From: Nocardia otitidiscaviarum NBRC 14405
GTDB taxonomy: Bacteria > Actinomycetota > Actinomycetes > Mycobacteriales > Mycobacteriaceae
Assembly (NCBI RefSeq): GCF_000308635.1
Contig: NZ_BAGD01000281.1
Coordinates: 124,001 to 188,000, forward strand
Length of the DNA: 64,000 nt
Reading direction: 5' to 3'
Positions within the stretch are counted from its first letter, which is position 1. Every line of letters starts with the position of its first letter. Positions 30,904-39,865 of this stretch are shown here, piece by piece. The notes under the pieces are model-generated. The model made no database searches. It was given only the letters and a program-made list of their open reading frames with translations, and was not told where the DNA came from. The translations under genes and the position numbers were made by a program.

Positions 30904-33329
30904 GTCGTAGACCGATTCGTTCCGGCTGGCTGTTCGTCACGCTGGCCGTGCTGCTGGTGGTGCTGCTCGGACCGGCTCTCGCGCCGTACGGGCCGACCGC
31001 GGCCGTCGCGCCGCCGTTTCAGGGGCCGTCGGGGAGTCATCCGCTCGGGACGGATGTGGTGGGCCGCGATGTGCTCTCGCGGGTGTTGCACGGCGGGCTG
31101 CCGCTGCTGTCCACTGCCGGGCTGGCTCTCGTGGTGGCCTATGCGCTGGGGCTCGGGCTGGGGCTGATCGCGGGACTGCGCCGGACGGTGGACGGCTGGA
31201 TCATGCGGCCCGTGGACGCCATCGTGGTGATTCCCTGGTTCCTGCTGCTCGCGGTGATCGCCACCGCCATGGGTGCGGGACCGGCCGCGATCGTGGTGAC
31301 CACGGCCCTGGCGTCGGTGCCGTGGATCATCCGCATCGTGCGCACCGGCACGATGGAGGTCGCCGCCACCGGCTATCTCGAATCGGCGCGGGCGCGGGGG
31401 GAACCGCTGTGGCGGCTCGCGGTGGTCGAGGTACTGCCCAATCTGCGGTCCGTGGTGCTGGCCGATGCCGGAGTCCGCATGTCGGCCAGCATCTCCATGG
31501 TCGCGGTGAGCGGATTCCTGGGTTTGGGACTGCGGCCGCCCTCCGCGGACTGGGCGCTCATGATCACCGAGAACCGGCCCGGCTTCGGGATGCAGCCGTG
31601 GGCGGTGCTGGCACCCGCGCTGCTGATCATGGTGCTGGTGGTGTCGGTCAACATGGTCACCGACCGAGCGCTGAGTTCCGCGCGTTCGGTGGGAGCGTGG
31701 TCGGCGGATGTGCGGCGCGCCGGGATACGACAGGGGGGCGTGCGCGGGGCGGGTGTGCACCGCGCGGGATGGCGGCAGATGGGGTCGCGCGACGTGGTAC
31801 CGGTGGCCGGACCGGGGTTGACTGTGGCCGGGCTCGATGTTCGCGATGCCGCCGGAAATGCTGTGCTGGAGGATATCTCGGTGCACGTGCCCGCGGGAAG
31901 CGGCTTGGCCGTGGTCGGTCCCTCCGGCGCGGGCAAGACCACCTTCGCGCTGGCGCTGCTCGGCGCGCTCCCGGACGGACTGACGGCCTCCGGCGCGGTG
32001 GGGCTCGGCGAGAACGGGCAGCGCCGCGCCGTGGGGTACGTGCCGCAGGATCCGGCGACCGGCCTCAACCCCGCGCTGCGCATCGGCAGCGTCCTGCGCG
32101 ACATCGCCAGGCGGCACGGCGAATCCGACATCGCCGCGAGCGTGGCTGCGGCGCTGCACCGCGTCGAACTGCCTGCCGACCGCGCCTTCCGGCGTCGCTT
32201 CCCGCACGAGCTGTCCGGCGGTCAGCAGCAGCGGGTGTTGCTGGCCATGGCCCTGCTCGGCGACCCCGCCCTGCTGGTCCTCGACGAGCCGACCACGGGA
32301 CTGGACGCGCGCACGCGGGATCGGTTGGTGGACACGCTGCTTCGCATCCGCCGCGACCGCACGAGCACCCTGCTCGTGATCACCCACGACCTCACCTCGG
32401 TTACTCCGCTCATCGACGACGTGCTGGAGCTGGACGCGGGGCGGTCGGTGCCACCGGTGACGCACGGAAGCGTGTCACCGCCGCCGAGAAACGGCGCATC
32501 CGGGTTTCCGTGTGATGGCGAATCCGCGACGCCCGGCGGGGTGGGCGGCTCGGTATCGAGGTCGCGGTGCACCGGTGCGGCCGCGCCGGTGCTGCGGGTG
32601 GACGGGCTCACGGTCGGGCATGGGCGGCGTGGGGGCTTCCGCCCCGTGGTGGAGGGGCTGTCGTTCGAGCTGCGCGCGGGGGAGTGCCTTGCCGTGACGG
32701 GGCGGTCCGGGGCCGGAAAGACCACGGTGGCACGGGCATTGGCGGGTCTGCACGCACCGGTGCGGGGTGCGGTCGAGCTCGACGGGACCCCCTTGCGTCC
32801 GCGCGTCGACCATCGGCCGACCGAGCATCGGCGCGCCATCCAGCTGGTCTTCCAGAATCCGGCCACCTCGCTCAATCCGGCCTACCGCATCGGTGCGCAG
32901 ATCGGGCGGCCGCTACGACTGCTGCACGGACTCGACGATGCCGCCGCCGGACAACGGACCCGCGAGCTGCTCGCCGGTGTCGGACTCGACGCGGGGCTGC
33001 GCCTGCGACGGCCGGAACACCTGTCGGGCGGTCAACAGCAGCGCGTCGCCATCGCCCGCGCGCTGGCCGCCGCACCGCGCGTGCTGATCTGCGACGAGAT
33101 CACCTCGTCGCTGGATCCGTCGTCACGGGACACCGTGCTCGACCTGCTCGAGCGGCTGCGACGAGAGGGGCTGGCGCTCATCGTGATCAGTCATCAGGAA
33201 GCCGTCATCGATCGGCTGGCCGATCGTGTGCTGGAGCTCCCGGAGCACGGCGCGGACGGTGGCGCGATATCGCCGTCGAAGGTGTCCCCGGAGACGTTCC
33301 CACTTGCGCCATCCGGTAAATCCCACTGA
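30900..33329 (+). CDS. fused ABC permease (DppC-like) and two ATP-binding domains (DppD-DppF-like)
   Basis: One 809-residue polypeptide. Residues 1-260 are a DppC-type permease (SHPLGTDVVGRDVLSRVLHG, coupling loop TGYLESARARGEPLWRLAVV). After a basic linker, NBD1 spans about 300-520 with Walker A GPSGAGKTT at 340, LSGGQ at 438 and Walker B LLVLDEP at 458. A Pro/Ser-rich linker leads to NBD2 with Walker A GRSGAGKTT at 601, LSGGQ at 708 and LICDE in Walker B. No stop or frameshift separates the parts. ATG 30900 overlaps the upstream stop. Normally these are three genes. Confidence 0.92.
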   Translation: MSRRPIRSGWLFVTLAVLLVVLLGPALAPYGPTAAVAPPFQGPSGSHPLGTDVVGRDVLSRVLHGGLPLLSTAGLALVVAYALGLGLGLIAGLRRTVDGWIMRPVDAIVVIPWFLLLAVIATAMGAGPAAIVVTTALASVPWIIRIVRTGTMEVAATGYLESARARGEPLWRLAVVEVLPNLRSVVLADAGVRMSASISMVAVSGFLGLGLRPPSADWALMITENRPGFGMQPWAVLAPALLIMVLVVSVNMVTDRALSSARSVGAWSADVRRAGIRQGGVRGAGVHRAGWRQMGSRDVVPVAGPGLTVAGLDVRDAAGNAVLEDISVHVPAGSGLAVVGPSGAGKTTFALALLGALPDGLTASGAVGLGENGQRRAVGYVPQDPATGLNPALRIGSVLRDIARRHGESDIAASVAAALHRVELPADRAFRRRFPHELSGGQQQRVLLAMALLGDPALLVLDEPTTGLDARTRDRLVDTLLRIRRDRTSTLLVITHDLTSVTPLIDDVLELDAGRSVPPVTHGSVSPPPRNGASGFPCDGESATPGGVGGSVSRSRCTGAAAPVLRVDGLTVGHGRRGGFRPVVEGLSFELRAGECLAVTGRSGAGKTTVARALAGLHAPVRGAVELDGTPLRPRVDHRPTEHRRAIQLVFQNPATSLNPAYRIGAQIGRPLRLLHGLDDAAAGQRTRELLAGVGLDAGLRLRRPEHLSGGQQQRVAIARALAAAPRVLICDEITSSLDPSSRDTVLDLLERLRREGLALIVISHQEAVIDRLADRVLELPEHGADGGAISPSKVSPETFPLAPSGKSH

Positions 33330-33389
33330 GCCACAGCAGGATTCGTCGCTCAGGAGTAGCGTCCACAGTGGGACTACGGTGGGAGGTAC

Positions 33390-34378
33390 GTGGTGGACGG
33401 GGTCGTGCGGTCCGGAGATCGAGGGGTGATTCACGCGTGGTTGCGGGTGGTCGTCACGATGGTGGCGGCCGTCGCGCTCATGGCCTCGCTCGGTGCGGCG
33501 GTGGCCGATGCCGCCCCGGCGCGGCGCGCACCGGCCGGTGGTTTTCAGGAACTGTGGGTGCCGTCGAGCATGGGCCCCATCAAGGTACAGGTGCAGTGGG
33601 CGGCACGGGGTGGGAGTGCCGCGCTGTACGTGCTCGACGGGTTGCGCGCGCCGGACGACCACAGCCAGTGGACCAGTGACACCGATGCCCTGCGCCAATT
33701 CGCGGGTGACAACGTGACATTGGTGTTCCCGGTCGGCGGGCGGTCGAGCTTCTACACCGACTGGTATCGGCGGAGCGGGACCAACGGCCAGCGGCTGACG
33801 TACCGGTGGGAAACCTTCCTGACTCGGGAACTGCCCGCTTTTCTGGCGCGGTACGGCGTATCCCGCACCAACAACGGCATAGTCGGCGCTTCCATGGGCG
33901 GCAATGCCGCACTCGTCCTGGCGGCCCACCACCGCGACCAGTTCCGCTTCGCGGGCAGCTTCTCGGGGTTCGTGAATCCGACCTTCCCGCTGTGGCACGA
34001 GGCCATGCGAGCGGCGATGTGGGATGAGGGCCGTTTCAACGTCGACGACATGTGGGGTGTCCGGCGGGCGATCCCGCCTGGCGGCGCAATGACGCCACGG
34101 TGCAGGCCGAACGGCTGCGCGGCCTACCGATGTACATCTCCACCGGCAACGGCGTCCCCGGCCTGCCCGACATCGGCTACGGCCTCGGCAATACCGCCAA
34201 TGCCATGGCCCTGGAGGCCATGACCCAGACCGCCGCCCGCATCTTCCACGACCGCCTCGCCGCCCTCGGCATCCCCGCCCGCTTCGACTTCGTCCAGGGC
34301 ACCCACGTCTGGCCCTACTGGCAGCAGGCCCTCGCCACCGCCCGCCCCATGATCCTCGACGCCCTCCGCGCCCACTGA
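33390..34378 (+). pseudogene. mycolyltransferase (antigen 85-like esterase), frameshifted
   Basis: Frame 1 (33390-34223) encodes a signal peptide, the mycolyltransferase opening (LWVPSSMGPIKVQVQWAA), YTDWYRRSG and nucleophile Ser in GASMGGNAA, then loses homology after FNVDDMWG. Homology resumes in the next frame at 34058 with GDPAWRRNDATVQAERL and runs to 34378, including the C-terminal His motif GTHVWPYW. One missing base, likely a C in the CC run near 34060, explains it. As read, the product lacks the catalytic His. A true mutation or a sequence error are both possible. Start may be ATG 33390 or GTG 33426. Confidence 0.8.
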
Positions 34379-34488
34379 CCAGAGGCAACTGGTCGGTCGC
34401 ATCTCATGGCCTGGCGGCGGTGATATCCGCCCGCGGGCCGCGAGTACTGTCGAAGGGCATTGTTCGAACTCTGGTGGAGGTTGTGCTG

Positions 34489-34791
34489 ATGGCTCGAATT
34501 CCCACGTCGTTGCTCGCGGCCGGTGGGCTCACCGGTGGTTTCGCGCTCGCACAGGCGACCAAGCAGCGGCAGTTGGGTGGGGCGGTGTTCGCGGCGGGGA
34601 CCCTCGCAGCGGTGCCGCGGTGGTACAAGACCGCCGGTGCCGGGGGTGCGGCGGCGTTGACCGGGATGGCGATCGGGGCCATGGGGGCCTCGCATCCGCT
34701 GGCGAAGAAGATCGGGGCCTGGCCGTCGGTGGCGGTGGTCTCGAGCGCGGTGGCGCTGGCCGCCTGGGTCGCGGTCGACCGGCGGGCCTGA
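34489..34791 (+). CDS. small membrane-associated protein of unknown function
   Basis: A 100-residue protein, mostly Gly/Ala-rich hydrophobic stretches (SLLAAGGLTGGFALAQATK, LGGAVFAAGTLAAVPRWYK, GAAALTGMAIGAMGASHPLAKK, VAVVSSAVALAAWVAVD), predicting three or four short membrane helices. GGAGG at 34476-34480 is 8 bases before ATG 34489. I do not recognise a family, though similar short proteins occur in nocardiae. It stands between the mycolyltransferase remnant and a small soluble protein. Confidence 0.7.
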   Translation: MARIPTSLLAAGGLTGGFALAQATKQRQLGGAVFAAGTLAAVPRWYKTAGAGGAAALTGMAIGAMGASHPLAKKIGAWPSVAVVSSAVALAAWVAVDRRA

Positions 34792-34835
34792 ACACCCGCG
34801 TCCGGCACCGGGAAGTCGTCGTGAGGGAGCGGGCC

Positions 34836-35147
34836 GTGGCGGCCCTGCGGGTGACGGTCGCGGTCACGGGCCGCGATACGGCCGAGATCACCTGGTCACC
34901 CGCCGGGGACGCCCGCGTCAAGTTCGAGTACGCGCGAATCTTCCTGGTGCCCTTGGGTACCGACGCAACCCGCCGGTACCTGGAACTCGTGGACGGCCGC
35001 CGCACCGCGGCCGTGCTGCGCCTGCCCGCCCTCCCCGACGGCGACTACGCCATCGAGGTCGACGCCTACGGCAGCGCCAGCTGGGGCGACGGCAGGCTCG
35101 ACGGTCGCGGACGCAGCGCCGCCTTCACCCTCGGCGATCGGGGCTGA
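34836..35147 (+). CDS. small fibronectin-III-like hypothetical protein
   Basis: About 103 residues with a beta-sandwich-like pattern (LRVTVAVTGRDTAEITWSPAG, RIFLVPLGTDATRRYLELVDG, LPALPDGDYAIEVDAYGSASW) resembling a single FN3 domain and no signal peptide. AGGGAG lies 6 bases before GTG 34836; GTG 34821 with GGAAG upstream is an alternative start. Codon pattern is typical of the region, with GC-rich third positions. Function unknown. Confidence 0.6.
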   Translation: MAALRVTVAVTGRDTAEITWSPAGDARVKFEYARIFLVPLGTDATRRYLELVDGRRTAAVLRLPALPDGDYAIEVDAYGSASWGDGRLDGRGRSAAFTLGDRG

Positions 35148-35188
35148 GCCGCGCTCCGGTCGCGGCGCCGCCTGTCCGGCGCGCCGCA

Positions 35189-35194
35189 TAAAGT
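35189..35194 (+). promoter_or_regulatory. -10 element TAAAGT
   Basis: Ends 6 bases before ATG 35201 of the M3 peptidase; predicts a leaderless mRNA. Confidence 0.5.
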
Positions 35195-35200
35195 TGCGCC

Positions 35201-37240
35201 ATGACGATCAACCCGTTCTTCGGGCGCAGCCCGCTTCCGTACGAACTCCCCGTCTTCGCGGAGATCGCCGACGAGCACTACCTGCCCGCGTTCGAACGGG
35301 GAATGGCCGAGCAGCTGGCCGAGGTCGCGGCCATCACCGCCACCGGTGCGGAACCGACCTTCGCGAATACGATCGAGGCCCTGGAACGCTCGGGTGCCCT
35401 GCTGACCCGGGTGTCGAATGTGTTCTTCAACATCGCCTCCGCCGACTCCACCGAACGGATCGAGGCCATCGAGGCGGACATCTCGCCGCGGCTGGCGGCG
35501 CACCGGGACGCCATCCACCTGGACCCGGCCCTGTTCGCCCGCGTCGAAACGCTGTACGAGCGGCGTGACGAACTCGATCTGGACGCCGAACAGGCACGGC
35601 TGCTGGAGCAGTACCACATTCGATTCGTTCGCGCCGGTGCCCGGCTGGATGCGGCGGGCCAGGCCAGGCTTCGTGAAATCAATGCCGAACTCGCCGCGGC
35701 GGCAACGGAATTCGGGCAGCGCAACCTGGCGGCCGCCAATGCCGCCACGCTGATCCTCGACAGCGAGGCACAACTGTCCGGGCTCTCGCCCACGGCCGTC
35801 GCCGCCGCGGCCGAACTCGCCGCATCGCTCGGGCACCAGGGCAAGTGGGCATTGAGCCTGCAGAACGTCTCCAATCAGCCGGTGCTGGCGCAACTGGCCG
35901 ACCGGGAGGTGCGGCAGCGGGTCATGGCCGCCTCGCTGGGGCGCGGCTTCGACGGCACTGGTGACAACGCCGCGCTCGCGGCTCGCATGGCCGCACTGCG
36001 GGCCGAGCGGGCGACGCTGCTCGGCTACCGCGACCACGCCGCCTACGCGGTCGCCGACCAGACCGCGAAAACCGTCGCGGCGGTGGAGGATATGCTCGCC
36101 CGCCTGGTCCCGCCCGCGGTCGCCAATGCCGAGCGTGAGGCCGCCGAACTCACCGCCGCCATGCGGGCGGAAGTCGGCGCCGACGCCGAAATGCGCTCCT
36201 GGGACTGGCAGTTCTGGTCGGAAAAGGTACGCGCCGAACGCTTCTCGGTGGATGCCGAGGCACTGCGCCCGTATTTCGAACTGGAACGCGTGCTCTTCGA
36301 CGGCGTGTTCTTCGCCGCCGAACAGGTCTACGGCATCACCCTGCGGGAGCGGAAGGATCTGATCGGCTACCACCCCGAGGTCCGGGTCTTCGAGGTCTTC
36401 GACGTCGACGGCGCACCGCTGGGGCTGTTCCTCGGCGACTTCTTCACCCGCCCGTCCAAACGCGGCGGCGCATGGATGAACGAACTGGTCAGCCAGTCGG
36501 CGCTGTTGCGACAGCGGCCGGTGGTGGTCAACAATCTCAATATCGTGAAGCCGCCGGAATCGGAACCGGCCCTGCTCACCTGGGACAATGTCCGCACGCT
36601 CTTCCACGAGTTCGGGCACGCGCTGCACGGGCTGTTCTCGAACGTGCGCTATCCGTTCTTCGCCGGCACCGAGGTGCCGCGCGATTTCGTCGAGTTCCCG
36701 TCGCAGGTGAACGAGATGTGGATGTCGCATCCGGCGGTGCTGCCCAACTACGCCAGACATGTCGAGACCGGCGCGCCCATGCCCGCCGAGCTGGTCGAGC
36801 GCATGGCCGCGGCCGAACGCTTCGGCGAGGGTTTCCGCACCGTCGAGTATCTGGCCGCCGCGCTGCTGGACTGGGCGTGGCACCGCATCGCCGCCGACGC
36901 ACCGGCCGACGCCGAGGCGTTCGAACACCAGGCGCTCCGCGCGGCCGGAATCGCGCTCGCCGCCATTCCGCCGCGCTACCGCACCGGTTATTTCGCCCAC
37001 ATCTTCGCCGGGGGCTACGCGGCGGGCTACTACTCCTACATCTGGAGCGAGGTGCTCGACGCCGACACCGTGGAGTGGTTCGCCGACGGTGCGGCCCCGA
37101 TCCGGGACAAGGGCGAGACCTTCCGACGGGAACTGCTCTCGCGCGGCGGCTCGGTCGATCCGCTCACCGCCTTCGCGGCCTTCCGCGGCCGGGCCCCGGA
37201 GGTCGGACCACTGCTCGTCCGACGCGGCCTGACCGCCTGA
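35201..37240 (+). CDS. dcp: M3-family zinc metallopeptidase (peptidyl-dipeptidase Dcp-like)
   Basis: A 679-residue cytosolic oligopeptidase. The zinc site is HEFGH at 469-473 inside RTLFHEFGHALHGLFS, with the third ligand Glu about 28 residues on in DFVEFPSQVNEMW. Opening NPFFGRSPLPYELPVFAEIADEHYLPAFERGM and the late FAGGYAAGYYSYIWSEVLDAD are characteristic of Dcp/OpdA. It trims dipeptides or short peptides in peptide turnover. The length is normal. It is monocistronic with a probable leaderless start. Confidence 0.93.
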   Translation: MTINPFFGRSPLPYELPVFAEIADEHYLPAFERGMAEQLAEVAAITATGAEPTFANTIEALERSGALLTRVSNVFFNIASADSTERIEAIEADISPRLAAHRDAIHLDPALFARVETLYERRDELDLDAEQARLLEQYHIRFVRAGARLDAAGQARLREINAELAAAATEFGQRNLAAANAATLILDSEAQLSGLSPTAVAAAAELAASLGHQGKWALSLQNVSNQPVLAQLADREVRQRVMAASLGRGFDGTGDNAALAARMAALRAERATLLGYRDHAAYAVADQTAKTVAAVEDMLARLVPPAVANAEREAAELTAAMRAEVGADAEMRSWDWQFWSEKVRAERFSVDAEALRPYFELERVLFDGVFFAAEQVYGITLRERKDLIGYHPEVRVFEVFDVDGAPLGLFLGDFFTRPSKRGGAWMNELVSQSALLRQRPVVVNNLNIVKPPESEPALLTWDNVRTLFHEFGHALHGLFSNVRYPFFAGTEVPRDFVEFPSQVNEMWMSHPAVLPNYARHVETGAPMPAELVERMAAAERFGEGFRTVEYLAAALLDWAWHRIAADAPADAEAFEHQALRAAGIALAAIPPRYRTGYFAHIFAGGYAAGYYSYIWSEVLDADTVEWFADGAAPIRDKGETFRRELLSRGGSVDPLTAFAAFRGRAPEVGPLLVRRGLTA

Positions 37241-37280
37241 GCCGCCCACGCGCGGGTTCATATCGGGCGGGTATCGCCGG

Positions 37281-37286
37281 TATAGT
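37281..37286 (+). promoter_or_regulatory. -10 element TATAGT
   Basis: Ends 8 bases before ATG 37295 of the mannosyltransferase gene; leaderless arrangement. Confidence 0.5.
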
Positions 37287-37294
37287 CGCCGCGG

Positions 37295-38566
37295 ATGAGT
37301 TGTTCCACCGCTGTTGCTGTGCCGAAGTCGCCGGACCGCCGTTCGAGGCGGGTCATGTGGCTGGTTCCGCTATTGTGCGCGGGCCTGGCCACGCTGTGCC
37401 TCACCGCGTCGGTCTGGCCGTTCAAGGAGATCAGCGGCGGCTTCATCGACCTCCAGGTGTACCGGCTGGGTATCGATACGCTGCGGCGTGGCGGTGACCT
37501 GTACGGGCAGTTGCCGCAGACCACCATCGGCATCGGGCTGCCGTTCATCTATCCGCCCTTCGCCGCGCTGGTGCTCATGCCGTTCGCGCTGGTGCCCTGG
37601 CCGGTGGCGGCCGTGGCCTTCTTCGTGACCTCGGTGGCCGCGCTGGCGGTCACGCTCTACGTGGTCGCCCGACGGATCTGGCCGGGCGCGGGGCGCCGTC
37701 GGCTCGCCGTCTTCGTCACCGCGTGCGCGACGCCGCTGGCGCTGCTGCTGGAACCGGCCCGTTCGACGCTGGACTTCGGCCAGGTCAACCTGCTACTGAT
37801 GGCGTTGGTGGCGGCCGACTGCCTGGTGGAGAAGCCGCGGTGGCGGCGCGGCGCGCTGATCGGCATCGCCGCCGCGGTCAAATTGACCCCGGCCGCCTTC
37901 GTGCTCTACTTCCTCATCCGCCGCGATTACCGCGCCGCCGTCACCGCCGCGGTCACGGGGGCCGCCGCGACCGCGGTCACCTTCCTGGTGCTGCCCCGGA
38001 GTTCGATCGACTACTGGTTCGGCGGGCTGGGCAATGCCTCCGGGCTCAGCGGGTCGGCGTTCCATACCAATCAGTCGATCCAGGCCGTGCTGACCCGGCT
38101 CTCGGTGCACAAGCCGCTGTCCACCATCCTGTGGTTGGTGATCGCGGCGGCGCTGCTGGTGCTGGTGGTGGCGGCCATGCGCCGGGCCGTGGACTGCCCG
38201 CCGCTGCTGCTGGCCATCAACGCGGTGTTCACGCTGCTGGTCTCGCCGATCTCGTGGTCGCACCATTGGATCTGGATCGCTCCGGCCCTGCTCGCCATGG
38301 TCGGATACGCGACGCGACTGCCGTGGCGGCAGGGGATCGGCTGGTACGCGGCGGCCGCCGTCACGGCCGCGATCTACGTGATCGGTCCGCAGAACTGGCT
38401 GCCGGACGGGGAGCATCGCGAGACGACCTGGACGCCCTGGCAGCACTTCATCGGCAATACCTACATCTGGTGGAGTCTGCTGCTGGTGGCGCTGTTCCTG
38501 GTGGCCACCCGGCGGCGGTCGCTGCCCGCCGCCGTCACCGCACCCGAGCTGACGCCCGCCCGGTAG
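37295..38566 (+). CDS. GT87-family (DUF2029) polyprenyl-phosphate-mannose-dependent mannosyltransferase
   Basis: A 423-residue integral membrane glycosyltransferase with about ten helices. The first extracytoplasmic loop carries GGFIDLQVYRLG, the conserved catalytic Asp region of GT87 enzymes, then DLYGQLPQTTIGIGLPFIYPPFAALVLMPF. In Mycobacteriales this family adds alpha-1,2 mannose to phosphatidylinositol mannosides and lipomannan/LAM using polyprenyl-phosphate mannose on the outer side of the membrane. Which linkage this paralogue makes is not readable. Monocistronic; converges with the transaminase. Confidence 0.88.
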   Translation: MSCSTAVAVPKSPDRRSRRVMWLVPLLCAGLATLCLTASVWPFKEISGGFIDLQVYRLGIDTLRRGGDLYGQLPQTTIGIGLPFIYPPFAALVLMPFALVPWPVAAVAFFVTSVAALAVTLYVVARRIWPGAGRRRLAVFVTACATPLALLLEPARSTLDFGQVNLLLMALVAADCLVEKPRWRRGALIGIAAAVKLTPAAFVLYFLIRRDYRAAVTAAVTGAAATAVTFLVLPRSSIDYWFGGLGNASGLSGSAFHTNQSIQAVLTRLSVHKPLSTILWLVIAAALLVLVVAAMRRAVDCPPLLLAINAVFTLLVSPISWSHHWIWIAPALLAMVGYATRLPWRQGIGWYAAAAVTAAIYVIGPQNWLPDGEHRETTWTPWQHFIGNTYIWWSLLLVALFLVATRRRSLPAAVTAPELTPAR

Positions 38567-38572
38567 CGGACG

Positions 38573-39784
38573 CTACTGGCGATAGGTCGCCAGGAAGCGG
38601 CCGATGCGCTCGATGATCGCCTCCAGATCGTCGGCGTGCGGCAGGGTGACGATCCGGAAGTGGTCCGGCCGCGGCCAGTTGAAGCCGGTGCCCTGCACGA
38701 TGTGGATCTTCTCCTGGAGCAGCAGGTCCAGAATGAACTGCTCGTCGCTATGGATCGGGTACATGTCCAGGTCGATGCGGGGGAAGGCGTAGAGCGCGCC
38801 CTTGGGCTTGACGCAGGAGATGCCCGGAATGGCATTGAGCGCCTCCCAGGCGCGTTCGCTCTGCTCGCGCAGCCGCCCGCCCGGCAGGGTGAGGTCGTGG
38901 ATGCTCTGATGACCGCCCAGGGCGGCCTGAATCGCCTGCTGCGCGGGCACATTCGCGCACAGGCGCAGCCCGGCGAGCATGGTCAGGCCCTCGAGGTAGT
39001 TCTCGGCATGCTGGGTGGGGCCGGTGACCACCAGCCAGCCGGAGCGGAAGCCCGCGCAGCGGTACGCCTTGGACAGGCCGGAGAAGGTCAGGCACAGCAG
39101 ATCCGGGGCCAGGGTGGCGGTGGCGGTGTGCGGGGATTCGTCGTAGCGGATCTTGTCGTAGATCTCGTCGGAGAACACCACCAGGCTGTGGCGGCGCGCG
39201 ACCTCCAGGATCTGGCGCAGCACCTCGTCGGAGTACACCGCGCCGGTGGGGTTGTTCGGGTTGATGATGACGATGGCGCGGGTGCGGTCGGTGATCTTGG
39301 ATTCGATATCGGCGACATCCGGGAACCAGTCCGAGGATTCGTCGCACACGTAATGCACGGGACGGCCGCCGTTGAGCGTGGTGGCCGCCGTCCAGAGCGG
39401 GAAGTCCGGTGCGGGAACGAGGACTTCGTCGCCGTTCTCCAGCAGCGCCGTCATCGCCATCATGATCAGTTCGGAGACGCCGTTGCCCAGGAAGACGTCC
39501 TCGACGTCCACATCGGGCAGGCCGAGCGTCTGGTAGTACTGCACCACCGCCCGGCGCGCGCTGAGCAGGCCCTTCGAGGTGCAGTAGCCGCTGGAGCCGG
39601 GCAGGTTGCGCACGATGTCCTGAAGGATCTCGGCGGGCGCCTCGAAGCCGAACGGCAGCGGGTTGCCCGTGTTGAGCTTCACCACATGATGACCCTCGGC
39701 CTCCAGCCGCGCGGCGTGTTCGGCCACCGGGCCGCGGATCTCGTAGGAGACACCCGCCAGCTTGCTGGACTGCTTGACCTGCAT
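38573..39784 (-). CDS. alaA: AlaA-type glutamate-pyruvate aminotransferase
   Basis: A 403-residue PLP fold-type I class I/II transaminase very close in motif order to E. coli AlaA: SSKLAGVSYEIRGPV, LKLNTGNP-like VKLNTGNPLPFGFEAP, GYCTSKGLLSARRAV, LGNGVSELIMMAM, NPNNPTGAVYS, active-site Lys in FSGLSKAYRCAGFRSGW and ALYAFPRIDLD. It makes alanine from pyruvate and glutamate. AAGGGG lies 6 bases before ATG 39784, correcting a longer open frame. It is divergent from an HxlR regulator with twin dyads that also cover its promoter region. Confidence 0.92.
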   Translation of the reverse strand: MQVKQSSKLAGVSYEIRGPVAEHAARLEAEGHHVVKLNTGNPLPFGFEAPAEILQDIVRNLPGSSGYCTSKGLLSARRAVVQYYQTLGLPDVDVEDVFLGNGVSELIMMAMTALLENGDEVLVPAPDFPLWTAATTLNGGRPVHYVCDESSDWFPDVADIESKITDRTRAIVIINPNNPTGAVYSDEVLRQILEVARRHSLVVFSDEIYDKIRYDESPHTATATLAPDLLCLTFSGLSKAYRCAGFRSGWLVVTGPTQHAENYLEGLTMLAGLRLCANVPAQQAIQAALGGHQSIHDLTLPGGRLREQSERAWEALNAIPGISCVKPKGALYAFPRIDLDMYPIHSDEQFILDLLLQEKIHIVQGTGFNWPRPDHFRIVTLPHADDLEAIIERIGRFLATYRQ

Positions 39785-39815
39785 GAACAACCCCTTCTCG
39801 ATCCGGTTGCCGCAC

Positions 39816-39821
39816 ACTCTA
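39816..39821 (-). promoter_or_regulatory. -10 element TAGAGT of alaA
   Basis: Minus-strand TAGAGT, directly adjoining operator copy 1; a 31-base leader with a Shine-Dalgarno follows. Confidence 0.45.
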
Positions 39822-39837
39822 CTTGGAAAATCAAAGT
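39821..39837. promoter_or_regulatory. HxlR operator candidate, copy 1
   Basis: ACTTGGA-AAA-TCAAAGT; arms pair at 6 of 7 positions. Centre at 39829, 21 bp from copy 2. It overlaps the last base of the alaA -10. Confidence 0.55.
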
Positions 39838-39842
39838 TTGTG

Positions 39843-39857
39843 CTTGGAATTTCCAAG
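39843..39857. promoter_or_regulatory. HxlR operator candidate, copy 2
   Basis: CTTGGAA-T-TTCCAAG, a perfect 7-bp-arm dyad. Contains the TTGGAA that serves as -35 of hxlR, so binding would repress the regulator's own gene. Confidence 0.7.
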
Positions 39858-39865
39858 TGACACGT

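Noticed and set aside
35066-37261. 731-codon open frame on the minus strand across the M3 peptidase
   Set aside because: Antisense shadow of the HEFGH peptidase; Arg/Gly/Glu/Val-rich composition with no family motif, as expected in GC-rich DNA.
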